64,000 nt of DNA from Streptomyces nodosus (GCF_008704995.1 NZ_CP023747.1:4180501-4244500), one strand, 5' to 3'. Shown: positions 36,113 to 44,968, counted from the first letter of the stretch. Made by a program: numbers and translations. Notes: generated by a model from the letters alone, not told the origin.

Positions 36113-36174
36113 CGTCGTACTCCTCGACTTCCCCCGTGAACCCTATGTGCCTACCGGTGACCGGACCCGCCGAA

Positions 36175-36245
36175 ACTTACTTGACGCCCGGCTAGTTCCG
36201 GCGTTACCTTCCCAGTGTAGTCAACTAGCCGGGCGACAAGTAAGT
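36175..36245. promoter_or_regulatory. Operator region: 23-bp inverted repeat, TetR/MFS divergent promoter
   Basis: The arms at 36175-36197 and 36223-36245 match in 22 of 23 positions (outer ends CTTACTTG and CAAGTAAG; inner ends GGCTAGTT and AACTAGCC) and are separated by 25 bp. A promoter TTGACG-18-TACCTT (36181-36210) for the MFS gene starts inside the left arm, so repressor binding would block it. Confidence 0.75.
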
Positions 36246-36282
36246 GTCGGCCCGGCTGGCGGTACCCAGGGGAGTGAGGAAC

Positions 36283-37866
36283 ATGGCGGACAACGCGGTA
36301 CCGGCGGAAACCGGGAAACCACCACGCAGCGTACGGGTCGTTCTGCTCGCGCTGATGATCACCATGATGCTCGCGATGCTCGACAACATGATCGTCGGCA
36401 CCGCGATGCCGACGATCGTGGGCGAGCTGGGCGGGCTCCAGCATCTGTCGTGGGTGGTGACCGCGTATACGCTCGCCACCGCCGCCTCCACCCCGCTGTG
36501 GGGCAAGCTCGGCGACATGTACGGGCGCAAGGGCGCCTTCATGACCTCGATCGTGATCTTCCTGATCGGGTCGGCGCTCAGCGGTATGGCGCAGGACATG
36601 GGCCAGCTCATCGGATTCCGCGCCGTCCAGGGCCTCGGCGCGGGTGGCCTGATGGTCGGTGTCATGGCCATCATCGGCGACCTGATCCCGCCGCGGGAGC
36701 GCGGCAAGTACCAGGGCATGATGGCCGGCGTCATGGCGCTGGCGATGATCGGCGGACCGCTGGTGGGCGGCACCATCACCGATCACTGGGGCTGGCGCTG
36801 GGCCTTCTACATCAACCTGCCGCTCGGCATCGTGGCCCTGCTCGCCATCAGCGCCGTGCTGCATCTGCCCAGGAAGCTTTCCCAGGCCCGTATCGACTAT
36901 CTCGGCGCCGCGCTGCTGACCGTCGGCATCACCTCGATCGTGCTGGTCACCACCTGGGGAGGCAGCGAGTACGCCTGGTCCTCCGCGCGGATCATGGAAC
37001 TGATCGGGATCGGCGTCGCCTCCCTCGTCGGCTTCCTCTTCTGGCAGACCAAGGCCGCCGAGCCGGTCGTGCCGCTGCACATCTTCCGCAGCCGCAACTT
37101 CTCGCTGATGTCGACGATCGGCTTCATCACCGGTTTTGTGATGTTCGGCGCGGTGCTGTTCCTGCCGCTGTACCAGCAGGCGGTGCAGGGCGCGTCCGCG
37201 ACCAACTCCGGGCTGCTGCTGCTGCCGATGCTCGGCGCGATGCTCGTGGTGTCGATGGTCGCGGGGCGGGTCACCACCAACAGCGGCCGCTACAAGGTCT
37301 TCCCGGTGGTCGGCAGCGTGCTGATGGTCGTGGGCCTGTTCCTGCTCTCCCAGATGGACACCGACACCACCCGGTTCACCTCGGGCGTGTACATGGCCGT
37401 CCTGGGTGCCGGCATGGGCTGTCTGATGCAGATCACCATGCTGGTGGCGCAGAACAGCGTCGAGATGCGGGACATGGGTGTCGCCTCCTCCACCACGACC
37501 CTCGCCCGGACCCTCGGCTCCTCCTTCGGCGTCGCGATCATGGGCGCGCTGTTCAACAACCGGGTGCAGCATGTGATGACCGAGCGGGCCGGAGCGCTCG
37601 GCTCGAAGATCACCCAGCAGTCCGCACAGCTGGACGCGAAGAGCCTGGAGAAGCTGCCGGCGGCGGCCCGTGAGGCCTATCAGCACGCGGTGTCCGCCGG
37701 TACCCACTCCGCCTTCCTGCTGGGCGCGATCGTGGGTGTGGCGGCGCTGCTGGCCGCGCTGTTCGTGAAGGAGGTCCCGCTGCGGGGCGCGGGACCCGAC
37801 AAGCGGGACGAGGACGCGGCCGGGGACGCCGCCGAGGCGCGGACGACGGTTGCAGAGGCCGTCTGA
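36283..37866 (+). CDS. MFS drug:H+ antiporter, EmrB/QacA (DHA2, 14-TM) type
   Basis: About 527 residues with 14 predicted membrane helices. Motif A appears as GKLGDMYGRKGAF, motif C as ALAMIGGPLVGGTITDHWGWRWAFYINLPLG, and motif D1 near the N terminus as LDNMIVGTAMPTI, all DHA2 signatures. ATG 36283 is chosen because GGAG lies about 9 nt upstream; the frame opens at 36244 inside the operator. It is controlled by the adjacent TetR protein. The substrate range cannot be predicted. Confidence 0.94.
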   Translation: MADNAVPAETGKPPRSVRVVLLALMITMMLAMLDNMIVGTAMPTIVGELGGLQHLSWVVTAYTLATAASTPLWGKLGDMYGRKGAFMTSIVIFLIGSALSGMAQDMGQLIGFRAVQGLGAGGLMVGVMAIIGDLIPPRERGKYQGMMAGVMALAMIGGPLVGGTITDHWGWRWAFYINLPLGIVALLAISAVLHLPRKLSQARIDYLGAALLTVGITSIVLVTTWGGSEYAWSSARIMELIGIGVASLVGFLFWQTKAAEPVVPLHIFRSRNFSLMSTIGFITGFVMFGAVLFLPLYQQAVQGASATNSGLLLLPMLGAMLVVSMVAGRVTTNSGRYKVFPVVGSVLMVVGLFLLSQMDTDTTRFTSGVYMAVLGAGMGCLMQITMLVAQNSVEMRDMGVASSTTTLARTLGSSFGVAIMGALFNNRVQHVMTERAGALGSKITQQSAQLDAKSLEKLPAAAREAYQHAVSAGTHSAFLLGAIVGVAALLAALFVKEVPLRGAGPDKRDEDAAGDAAEARTTVAEAV

Positions 37867-37976
37867 GGCACCTTCCTCGCCCTTGCGGGCCCCCGGCGGC
37901 CGACCGGCCCCGGGGGCCCGCCCCTGGTCACCGCTCCTCACGGTGCTCTGTCGGTGGCCCGTGGCAGCATCGAGCC

Positions 37977-38408
37977 GTGGACAGGATGCGGCAGCTGCGG
38001 CGCGCCAAGGACGCGATGGACCGGGACTGGGCCGACCCGGATCTCGACCTCGACGCCGTCGCGGCGCACGCCGGGTACTCCCGGTATCACTTCCTGCGGG
38101 CCTTCAAGGCGGCCTACGGAGAGACGCCCGGCCGGTATCTGGCGCACCGGCGGATCGAGCGGGCCGAGGAGATGCTGCGCACCGCGAACCTGACCGTCAC
38201 CGAGATCTGTCATCTCGTGGGGTTCAGCAGCCTGGGCACGTTCTCCGCCCGGTTCAAGGCCCGCACCGGCCTGACCCCCAGTGCGTACCGATCCCGGCAT
38301 GTGGGCCGCGGGGCCGCGCTGATACCGGGGTGCTACGCGATGCTCTGGGCCGGTGGTTTCCGCCCCGGGCCCGGCGCGCCGGAGCGCAATTCCGAAGAAG
38401 CGTCCTGA
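37977..38408 (+). CDS. AraC-family transcriptional regulator (DNA-binding domain only)
   Basis: 143 residues consisting almost wholly of the two-HTH AraC domain: LDLDAVAAHAGYSRYHFLRAFKAAYGETPGRYLAHRRIERAEEML, then LTVTEICHLVGFSSLGTFSARFKARTGLTPSAYR. There is no ligand-binding domain. GTG start. It is followed 96 bp later by a VOC-family gene on the same strand, a common pairing in which the regulator controls the glyoxalase-like protein. Confidence 0.9.
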   Translation: MDRMRQLRRAKDAMDRDWADPDLDLDAVAAHAGYSRYHFLRAFKAAYGETPGRYLAHRRIERAEEMLRTANLTVTEICHLVGFSSLGTFSARFKARTGLTPSAYRSRHVGRGAALIPGCYAMLWAGGFRPGPGAPERNSEEAS

Positions 38409-38504
38409 GCCGTCCGCTGCCTACGGTGGCGGTGCGGGCACCCGCTCGCGCACCAGGCACCGCGCTTACCACGCACCGCACTCACCAGGCACCAGGAGAA
38501 CGTC

Positions 38505-38948
38505 ATGATCAAGGGGCTCGCCATCACCACCGTCTGGGTCCTCGACCAGGACCGGGCCAAGGAGTTCTACACCGACAAGCTCGGTCTCGAGGTCCGTACG
38601 GACCTCACCATGGGGGAGGGCGGCATGCGCTGGCTCACCGTGGGCGCCCCCGGCCAGCCCGACGTAGAGCTGACGCTCATGGTGCCGGGCCCGCCCGCGC
38701 TGGACCCCGAGTCCGCCGAGATGGTGAGGACACTCGTGGCCAAGGGCGCCCTGGGCGCCGGGGTGCTGGCCACCGACGACATCCACGGGGACTACCGGCG
38801 GCTCAAGGAACGCGGCGTGGAGTTCCTCCAGGAACCGCAGGAGCGCCCCTACGGCACCGAGGCGCTCTTCCGCGACGACTCGGGCAACTGGTTCTCCTTC
38901 ACCCAGCGCCGCGAGGGCGGCCTGGACACGGACAAGGACTGGGCCTGA
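38505..38948 (+). CDS. VOC (glyoxalase/bleomycin-resistance/dioxygenase) family protein
   Basis: 147 residues forming one vicinal-oxygen-chelate domain: KGLAITTVWVLDQDRAKEFYTDKLGLEV, WLTVGAPGQPDVELTLMVPG, DDIHGDYRRLKERGVEFLQEPQ and FRDDSGNWFSFTQR. The family includes glyoxalases, extradiol dioxygenases and antibiotic-binding proteins; the residues seen do not separate these. AGGAGA lies just before the ATG. It is downstream of the small AraC regulator. Confidence 0.9.
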   Translation: MIKGLAITTVWVLDQDRAKEFYTDKLGLEVRTDLTMGEGGMRWLTVGAPGQPDVELTLMVPGPPALDPESAEMVRTLVAKGALGAGVLATDDIHGDYRRLKERGVEFLQEPQERPYGTEALFRDDSGNWFSFTQRREGGLDTDKDWA

Positions 38949-38977
38949 CGGCCCGACTTCCGCAAGCCCCGGGGCCC

Positions 38978-40324
38978 TCAGTCACCGGACTTCGGCTTCG
39001 GCAGCATCGGGAAGCTTCCGGTGGCCGTGGGAGCGTGCTCCGGCAGCCACAGCACGGCGACCGCGCCCTCGGCCGGGAGGTGCTCCGGTGTCCCGGCCGG
39101 CCGGACGTTGCGGAAGGTCAGACGCGCGCCGAGCACCCTGGCCTGGCCCGCGGCGATCGTCAGACCGAGGCCGTGTCCGGTGCCCGAGCGGTCGGTGCGG
39201 CCGGTGCGGAAGCGCTGCGGGCCGTCCGCGAGCAGTTCCTCCGGGAAGCCGGGGCCGTGGTCCCGCACCCGGATGACCCTGCCCTCGACCGACACCTCGA
39301 CCGGCGGCCTGCCGTGCCGTGCCGCGTTCGCCAGCAGATTGAACAGCACCCGCTCCAGACGGCGCGGGTCGGTGGTGACCTCCGACTCATGGACCACCCG
39401 GACCTCGATGTCCGGGTCCTTCGCGGTCACCCGCCGGGTGACGAAATCGCCCAGCAGGAGATCCATCAGCTCGGCCCGCTCGGAGGCCCCGTCCAGGCGG
39501 GCCACCTCCAGCACGTCCTCCACCAGGGTGCGCATGGCCTTGGCGCGGTCCAGCACCAGTTCGGTGGGGCGGCCGGGCGGCAGCAGCTCCGCCGCGGTGA
39601 GCAGGCCCGTGACCGGGGTCCGCAGCTCATGGGCGATGTCCGCGGTCACCCGGCGCTCCGCGTCCAGACGCTGCTGGAGCGCGCCCGCCATCGCGTCCAC
39701 CGCGCGCGCCAGATCGTCGGTCTCGTCGCGTACGACGCCGCCGATCTCCTCCCGCACCCGGACGTCCGTATCGCCCCTGGCGACCCGGTTCGCCGCGGTC
39801 GCGGCCTTGCGCAGCCGCCGCGACAGCTGCCCGCCGATGAGCACCCCGAGGGCCGAACCGCCGAGGACGACCGCGATCGAACCGATGATCAGCGCCTGAT
39901 CGAGGTCCTTCATCACATCGGCGCTGCGGTCCGTGAAACGGGTGTGCAGGGACAGCACCCTGCCGTCCTTGAGCGGCACCGCGGCCCAGATGTCCGGCAC
40001 GCCGTGCGCGCCCTCGGACACATAGGTGGCCCGCCGGCCCTGGGCGACCTTCTCCAGCAGGTCCTGCGGTATGGCCGGGTCGTCGACCTTGACCCCGAAG
40101 GTCTGGGTGCGCCCGGACTCGTACATCCGCTCGGCCACCCGGATGCGTTCGTCGGCCAGGTCGCGGGAGTTGTCCAGCATCGACACCCGGGCCGCGTTGT
40201 GCACGACCAGGCTCAGCGCGACCGCCACCAGCGCGCCGACCAGGGCGATGGCCGCACTGAGCTTCCATCGCAGGCCCGTCCGTATGGCGTCGTCCGGGAT
40301 CAGCCGTCCGAGGAATCCCCGCAT
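38978..40324 (-). CDS. cseC: Envelope-stress sensor histidine kinase CseC
   Basis: 448 residues. Two membrane helices (about 21-42 and 145-167) flank an extracytoplasmic sensor. HAMP, HisKA with the phospho-acceptor His in DIAHELRTPVTGLL, and a HATPase_c domain with NLLANAARHG and GTGHGLGLTIAAGQA follow. It is the last gene of the sigE-cseA-cseB-cseC operon. In S. coelicolor CseC senses cell-wall damage and activates CseB, which turns on sigE. Confidence 0.95.
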   Translation of the reverse strand: MRGFLGRLIPDDAIRTGLRWKLSAAIALVGALVAVALSLVVHNAARVSMLDNSRDLADERIRVAERMYESGRTQTFGVKVDDPAIPQDLLEKVAQGRRATYVSEGAHGVPDIWAAVPLKDGRVLSLHTRFTDRSADVMKDLDQALIIGSIAVVLGGSALGVLIGGQLSRRLRKAATAANRVARGDTDVRVREEIGGVVRDETDDLARAVDAMAGALQQRLDAERRVTADIAHELRTPVTGLLTAAELLPPGRPTELVLDRAKAMRTLVEDVLEVARLDGASERAELMDLLLGDFVTRRVTAKDPDIEVRVVHESEVTTDPRRLERVLFNLLANAARHGRPPVEVSVEGRVIRVRDHGPGFPEELLADGPQRFRTGRTDRSGTGHGLGLTIAAGQARVLGARLTFRNVRPAGTPEHLPAEGAVAVLWLPEHAPTATGSFPMLPKPKSGD

Positions 40325-40332
40325 ACGCCTGC

Positions 40333-41037
40333 TCAGGCCCTCAGCTTGTAGCCGAAGCCGCGGACCGTCTCGATCCGGTCCTGCCCGATCTTCGTACGCA
40401 GCCGCTGCACATGGACGTCGACGACCCGGGTGTCACCGCCCCAGCCGTAGTCCCATACGCGTTCCAGCAGCTTGTCGCGGGAGAGCACCGTGCCTGGTGC
40501 CGAGGAGAACTCCAGCAGCAGCCGCATCTCGGTCGGGGTGAGTGCCACGGGCTGCCCGGCCCGCCGTACCTCCATGCCCTCGGTGTCGACCTCCAGGTCG
40601 CCGAAGGCGAGCACTCCGGCGGTCACCGCCGGGGCCTCCTCGGTCCCCCGGTCGGCGCCGCTCGCATGCCCGAAGCGGCGTAGTACCGCACGGATGCGCG
40701 CCACCAGCACGGCACCGTCGAACGGCTTGGTCACATAGTCGTCGGCGCCCGCCTCGAGGCCGAGCACCACATCGATGGAGTCGGCCCGCGCGGACACCAT
40801 GATCACCGGCACGGTGGACTCGTCGCGGATACGGCGGCACAGACTGACCCCGTCCAGGCCGGGGACCATCACGTCCAGCAGGGCGATGTCGGGGCGGCGG
40901 GCGCGGAACGCCTCCAGGCCCGACAGCCCGTCGGGCATGGCGGTGACCGCGAAGCCGTCCCGCTCCAGCGCGAGCTGGGTGGCCTCGCGGATGACGTCGT
41001 CGTCCTCGACGAACAGGACATGGGTCTGTTCTGCCAT
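40333..41037 (-). CDS. cseB: Envelope-stress response regulator CseB
   Basis: 234-residue OmpR-type regulator: receiver with Glu11-Asp13 acidic pocket, phospho-acceptor Asp55 in IALLDVMVPGLDG, Lys in DDYVTKPFDG, and a C-terminal winged HTH ending RTKIGQDRIETVRGFGYKL. It lies 8 bp upstream of cseC. In S. coelicolor CseB is required for transcription of sigE; the sigE promoter region here (42228-42554) would be its target. Confidence 0.96.
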   Translation of the reverse strand: MAEQTHVLFVEDDDVIREATQLALERDGFAVTAMPDGLSGLEAFRARRPDIALLDVMVPGLDGVSLCRRIRDESTVPVIMVSARADSIDVVLGLEAGADDYVTKPFDGAVLVARIRAVLRRFGHASGADRGTEEAPAVTAGVLAFGDLEVDTEGMEVRRAGQPVALTPTEMRLLLEFSSAPGTVLSRDKLLERVWDYGWGGDTRVVDVHVQRLRTKIGQDRIETVRGFGYKLRA

Positions 41038-41046
41038 CCGCTTCTC

Positions 41047-41700
41047 TCAGTTCGCGGTCGGGGCGGGGGAGACGTGACCCACCGTGTTGCTGTACTCGTT
41101 GCGCGTGCGGGACGACTGGGTGAAGTGGCTCGTCATCCAGCGGTAGGTGATCACTTCCTCGCTGGAGGGATACGAGACCGGGTCGCCCTTCTCGTACATC
41201 TGCTGCGTCACCACCAGATCACCACGGTCTATCTCGGCGTAGACCGGCGGCTCCTCGGCCCGGAACACGTTCTGGTACCGGTGGTCCTTCATCCGGTACA
41301 CATAGGCGCCCACACCGACGGCGTCACCGCAGGTCATCACATTGACCACCAGGTCGTTCACGGTACCTCCGGTCACATCGCCGAAGGACACGTCGATCGG
41401 GTACTCGTCGGCCACGCACGGCTTCAGGGCGTCCTTGACCGCCTTCGAGACCTCCGGGTCGTCCTTGACCAGCTGCACCACCTGCTGACGTGTGGGCTCC
41501 GAGGCGGTCGACGAGGCCGAGGGCGTGGAGGCGCCCGCGATCACCGGATTCCCGCCCGCCGGACCCTCGTCGCGCGCGCCGGTGCCGCCGGTGGCGCAGG
41601 CGGAGGCGAGAAGCCCGACGGCGGCGATCGCGGCCACCGCCACCATCACCGCCTTGAGGGCCCCGTCGGGCCGTATGGCCCCCGTGCCTAGGCCGCGCAA
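41047..41700 (-). CDS. cseA: Lipoprotein CseA, modulator of the SigE system
   Basis: 217 residues with a lipoprotein signal peptide: hydrophobic stretch AVMVAVAAIAAVGLL and lipobox LASAC (Cys35), then a Ser/Thr/Pro linker and a folded domain with two further cysteines (LKPCVADEYPI, VMTCGDA). It is encoded between sigE and cseB with a 13-bp overlap with sigE. In S. coelicolor CseA is an extracytoplasmic lipoprotein that dampens SigE signalling. Confidence 0.93.
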   Translation of the reverse strand: MRGLGTGAIRPDGALKAVMVAVAAIAAVGLLASACATGGTGARDEGPAGGNPVIAGASTPSASSTASEPTRQQVVQLVKDDPEVSKAVKDALKPCVADEYPIDVSFGDVTGGTVNDLVVNVMTCGDAVGVGAYVYRMKDHRYQNVFRAEEPPVYAEIDRGDLVVTQQMYEKGDPVSYPSSEEVITYRWMTSHFTQSSRTRNEYSNTVGHVSPAPTAN

Positions 41701-42227
41701 CGCTCCCGCTCCTCACGCTCCAGCGCGCGTGCGTCCAGGTCGCGGGCCTCCAGCTCCTCGCGGAGCCGGGCGAGCGCCCGGTGCAGCGTGCTCTTGACCG
41801 TACCGGCCGACATACCGAGGGCGGCGGCCGTCTCTTCCGTGGACATCTGCTCCCAGTGTCGCAGCACCACGACACTGCGCTGCTTCGGAGCGAGCACCTT
41901 GAGGACGTCCATCAGCAGGGCGCGGTCCGCGTGCTGCTCGGTGGAGTCCTGGACGGACGCGTCGGGGAGCTGCTCGGTGGGGATCTCCTCCAGCCGGCGG
42001 GCCCGCCACCACTCGGTCCGCGTATTGATCATCACACGGCGCAGATAGGCGTCCGCCAGCCGCTTGTCGGCGATGCCGTCCCAGCGTCCGTAGGTGCGCA
42101 CCAGCGCGGTCTGCAGCAGGTCCTGGGCGTCCGTCGGGTCGGGGACCAGCCGGCGGGCGCTGCGCAGCAGAGCGTCCTGCCGGGTGCGGACATATTCCTC
42201 GAATTCGAGCACCTCACCGTGTGCCAT
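41688..42227 (-). CDS. sigE: ECF RNA polymerase sigma factor SigE
   Basis: 179 residues. Region 2 includes FEEYVRTRQDALLRSARRLVPDPTDAQDLLQTALVRTYGRWD, and region 4 includes VLAPKQRSVVVLRHWEQMSTEETAAALGMSAGTVKSTLHRALARLRE. It is nearly identical to S. coelicolor SigE as I remember it. ATG 42227 has GGAGG 9 nt upstream. It directs envelope-stress genes; it has no anti-sigma factor and is controlled transcriptionally by CseB/CseC. Confidence 0.96.
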   Translation of the reverse strand: MAHGEVLEFEEYVRTRQDALLRSARRLVPDPTDAQDLLQTALVRTYGRWDGIADKRLADAYLRRVMINTRTEWWRARRLEEIPTEQLPDASVQDSTEQHADRALLMDVLKVLAPKQRSVVVLRHWEQMSTEETAAALGMSAGTVKSTLHRALARLREELEARDLDARALEREERERCAA

Positions 42228-42554
42228 TCCAACCGCCTCCGTTCCCCGTTTCCGACCTGTCCTCCGGCTGTGGTCCACAGCCGGTGCCGGTTTCTCCAAA
42301 GCCTGTGCCGCCGGTGCGACGACAGCCCGTGCCGCCGGTGCGTCGAGCCTTCCGCGGCACGCATATGAAGTTACGGAGTAGTTGTCACGGCGCTGTCCGA
42401 GGCAGCCTGCGGAGAGCCCTCGGCTGTCCGGCGGTTGTGTAACGGATGTCGGAACGGGGTAAAGGCGGGCGGGAGTTGGGGTGGATATGGGTGGTTTTGT
42501 CCGGGCCGGGTGTGCGGACCGCCCGGGTGCGGAATGCGCCCGGGCGGTACGGCG
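42228..42554 (-). other. 327-bp sigE leader and promoter region
   Basis: There is no gene here. It contains a direct repeat of GTGCCGCCGGTGCG at 42305-42318 and 42329-42342 (24-bp period) within a leader of roughly 130 nt. The upstream half lies behind the mutY stop. Confidence 0.5.
42360..42388 (-). promoter_or_regulatory. Candidate sigE operon promoter
   Basis: On the minus strand, GTGACA and TATGCG are separated by 17 bp, about 130 nt before the sigE start. CseB would be expected to bind upstream. Confidence 0.35.
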
Positions 42555-43505
42555 TCAGGTGAGCGGAAGGCGGTAGAGGCCGCCGGGGAGGGGTTCCACC
42601 AGACCGTCGGAGACCAGGCCGTCCAGGGCGCGGGCGCGCTGTACCGGTTCGTCCCACACCCGGTCGAGGGCGGACTGGGGGACCGGGTGCACGGCCTCCC
42701 GCAGCACGGCCAGGAGCCGGCCGCGGACCTGGCGGTCCGTGCCCGCATATGTCTGACCGCGGCGGGGCGGGCCGTCGTGCTCCGGCTTCCCGGCCAGCCG
42801 CCAGGCGCACTGGGCGGCGATCGGACAGCGGGGGCAGGTCTCGTTCTTCGCCGTGCAGATCAGGGCGCCCAGTTCCATGGAGGCGGCGGCCCAGCGGGAG
42901 GCCGTGCCCTCGTCCTCGGGCAGCAGCGCGCGGGCGAGTTTGCGTTCGGCGGCGGTGGTGGCGTTGGGCGGGTACTGCACACCGGTGACCGCGCGGGCGA
43001 GGACCCGGCGCACATTGGTGTCCAGCACCGGGTGCCGCTGGCCGTAGGCGAAGGACGCCACGGCCGCGGCGGTGTACTCGCCGATGCCGGGCAGCGCCAG
43101 CAGCTGCGCGTGATCGGTGGGGACATCGCCCCCGTGCCGCTCCGTTATGGCCACGGCGGCGCCGTGCAGGCGCAGGGCACGGCGGGGATAGCCGAGGCGG
43201 CCCCAGGCGCGGACGGCCTCGCCGGGGGGTTCCTTGGCCAGGTCGGCGGGGCGCGGCCAGCGGATGAGCCACTGCTCGTAGACGGGCAGGACGCGGTTGA
43301 CCGGCGTCTGCTGCAGCATGAACTCACTGACCATCACGCCCCAGGGGCCGGCCTCCGGGCGCCGCCACGGAAGGTCGCGGGCGTGCTCGTCGAACCAGGC
43401 GATGACCGGGCCGTGCAGTGCCCTGCCGGGGGCGCGGCCGGTGGGGGCGTCGGTGGTGTCGTCGGTCTGGGCGGGGGCGGCGTTGGGCGTGGTGGGTGCA
43501 GTCAT
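42555..43505 (-). CDS. mutY: A/G-specific adenine DNA glycosylase
   Basis: 316 residues. Removes adenine mispaired with 8-oxoguanine. HhH-GPD motifs are SEFMLQQTPVNRVLPVYEQW and LPGIGEYTAAAVASFAYGQRHPVLDTNV. The [4Fe-4S] cluster ligands fit C-X6-C-X2-C-X5-C in CTAKNETCPRCPIAAQC. The C-terminal NUDIX-like 8-oxoG recognition domain of E. coli MutY is largely missing, as in other actinobacterial MutY. An ATG at 43505 begins MTAPTTPNAAP; its first 30 residues are low-complexity. Confidence 0.94.
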   Translation of the reverse strand: MTAPTTPNAAPAQTDDTTDAPTGRAPGRALHGPVIAWFDEHARDLPWRRPEAGPWGVMVSEFMLQQTPVNRVLPVYEQWLIRWPRPADLAKEPPGEAVRAWGRLGYPRRALRLHGAAVAITERHGGDVPTDHAQLLALPGIGEYTAAAVASFAYGQRHPVLDTNVRRVLARAVTGVQYPPNATTAAERKLARALLPEDEGTASRWAAASMELGALICTAKNETCPRCPIAAQCAWRLAGKPEHDGPPRRGQTYAGTDRQVRGRLLAVLREAVHPVPQSALDRVWDEPVQRARALDGLVSDGLVEPLPGGLYRLPLT

Positions 43506-43901
43506 GACGGGTTCGATCCTGCCACGTGAGGGGTGGCGGGGCGGGGCACCGGCCCGGGTCGGGGTGGTTGTGTCGGTGGGGGTTCCCTCCGGGGGCCGGA
43601 CGGGACATGCGGGTGGGGGCGTGTCCCGGGCCGGGCGGATGGGCACGGTTGTTCGGGGTCGGGCCGGGGGTGTCCAGGGGGCGGTGTCCAGGGGCGTCGG
43701 CCGTCGTGCCGTCAGGTCCGCGCGGGGTTCCGTGTGCGGGTTCCGTGCGCGAGTTCCGTGCGCCGTGTTCCGTGCGCCGACGGACGAGGGGCGTCCGGTA
43801 TGGGCCCTTCGGTCCCATGAGGGGAGCCCCGGGCGGGATGATGATCCGGAAAAGTTGGGGTCCCGGCGGCGGGTGGGTCGGGGGCCGCGGCGGATCTCTC
43901 G
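43506..43901. other. Divergent intergenic region between mutY and the DUF4232-like gene
   Basis: 396 bp, very G-rich on the + strand. The frame of the downstream gene is open through most of it, but base usage and composition (Gly/Arg/Val) do not look coding. It contains a small tandem repeat at 43727-43780 and presumably both promoters. Confidence 0.5.
43727..43780 (+). repeat. Four tandem copies of a 13-14-bp unit
   Basis: GTTCCGTGTGCGG, GTTCCGTGCGCGA, GTTCCGTGCGCCGT and GTTCCGTGCGCCGA begin at 43727, 43740, 43753 and 43767. Confidence 0.8.
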
Positions 43902-43907
43902 TACAGT
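43902..43907 (+). promoter_or_regulatory. -10 box of a probable leaderless transcript
   Basis: TACAGT is 7 nt before GTG 43915. Confidence 0.6.
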
Positions 43908-43914
43908 TTGCGCC

Positions 43915-44751
43915 GTGGGATCTCTGCGCAAACCGGTCGGGCCGCTTCCCTCCTCCATCTACTGGCGTCGGAGGGCCGTATTCCTGTCCGTGGTCGCCCT
44001 GTTGGCGGTGCTCGTCGCATGGGCGGTCACCGCCACCCGCGGCGGTGGCGGGACGAACACGGCGGACGGTGCCGACGGGAAGCATCCCACCTCTTCGATC
44101 ACTCCCGGTCCTTCCGGCTCCGGGCCCGCGATCAGTGAACACCCCGGCGGGCGCGACGAGTCGGGCGACGGTGACGGTTCGGACTCGTCCGGATCCCCGG
44201 CGTCGCCGGGGGCCGGGGAATCCGATGGGGCGGACGGCGGCTCGGACAGCGGGTCGGACGGTTCGGGCGACGGAGCCGACCAGGCCGACGGCAGCGGCGG
44301 CGGCGATTCCGCGGGCGGCCGGCTGGCTCCCGGTGCCGGGTCCTCCCTGCCCAACTGCTCGACCGGGGCGGTGTCGTTGACGCTGAAGAGCGTCCACAAC
44401 ACCTACGGCCCCGAGGACACCCCGACCTTCGAGCTGATCGCCGAGAACACCTCCGGCAAGGACTGCAAGGTCGATCTCGGCCCGAAGCGCGCGGTTCTGA
44501 CGATCACTCAGACCGGCAGCGACGACACCATCTGGTCCTCGGCCGACTGCCCGAAGGGTGCGGGCAGTGTGCTGTACCGCGTGCCCGCGCATCAGCAGGC
44601 CCTGTCCACGGTGAAGTGGGACCGCAAGCCCAGCGCCGCCAACTGTGCGACGCCGCACGCGGGTTCGGCGTCGGCGGGGACCTATCTGGTGGAGGCGAAG
44701 GCCCCCGGCTTCCCGAAGGCCCAGACGTCGTTCGTGCTGTCGAAGGACTGA
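43915..44751 (+). CDS. Membrane-anchored extracytoplasmic protein, DUF4232-like
   Basis: 278 residues. A short cytoplasmic N terminus (VGSLRKPVGPLPSSIYWRRR), one membrane helix (about 21-41), a long Asp/Gly/Ser-rich disordered spacer (to about 140), then a beta-sandwich-like domain with CSTGAVSLTLKSVHNTYGPEDTPTFEL, SGKDCKVDLGPKRAVLTITQ, a DCPKG and a final TYLVEAKAPGFPKAQTSFVL. The cysteines are placed as expected for disulfides. The domain resembles DUF4232-type secreted proteins; function unknown. The GTG and membrane helix fit the TACAGT box 7 nt upstream. Confidence 0.75.
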   Translation: MGSLRKPVGPLPSSIYWRRRAVFLSVVALLAVLVAWAVTATRGGGGTNTADGADGKHPTSSITPGPSGSGPAISEHPGGRDESGDGDGSDSSGSPASPGAGESDGADGGSDSGSDGSGDGADQADGSGGGDSAGGRLAPGAGSSLPNCSTGAVSLTLKSVHNTYGPEDTPTFELIAENTSGKDCKVDLGPKRAVLTITQTGSDDTIWSSADCPKGAGSVLYRVPAHQQALSTVKWDRKPSAANCATPHAGSASAGTYLVEAKAPGFPKAQTSFVLSKD

Positions 44752-44800
44752 GCGCCGGTCGACGGCTCCGGGAAAGCGGCTCGGCACTGGTGCCGCGGCA

Positions 44801-44968
44801 CTAGTGCTGTGACCGGAAAGGTTCACCGGCTCGCGACGCCCGGCACGGCACCTCGCCGCGTTGTCGCACTACCCGAGTACATCCAGTACGCGGGTAATGC
44901 TCCGCCTTGCGATGCACCGCACCGGACGCCGCGAGCTTTCCGGCAAACCTTTCCGGTCACAGCACTAG
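44801..44968. mobile_element. 160-bp palindromic MITE-like element, copy 2
   Basis: Element 44805-44964 is flanked by CTAG on both sides. Its ends, TGCTGTGACCGGAAAGGTT, are a perfect 19-bp inverted repeat, and the interior is mostly palindromic (central TACCCG-AGTAC with GTAC-GCGGGTA). The inner arms (CGCCCGGCACG, CTCGCCGCGTTG, CCGCCTTGCGAT, GCACCGGACGCCG) match copy 1. No transposase is encoded. The right-hand CTAG contains the disA stop codon. Confidence 0.82.
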
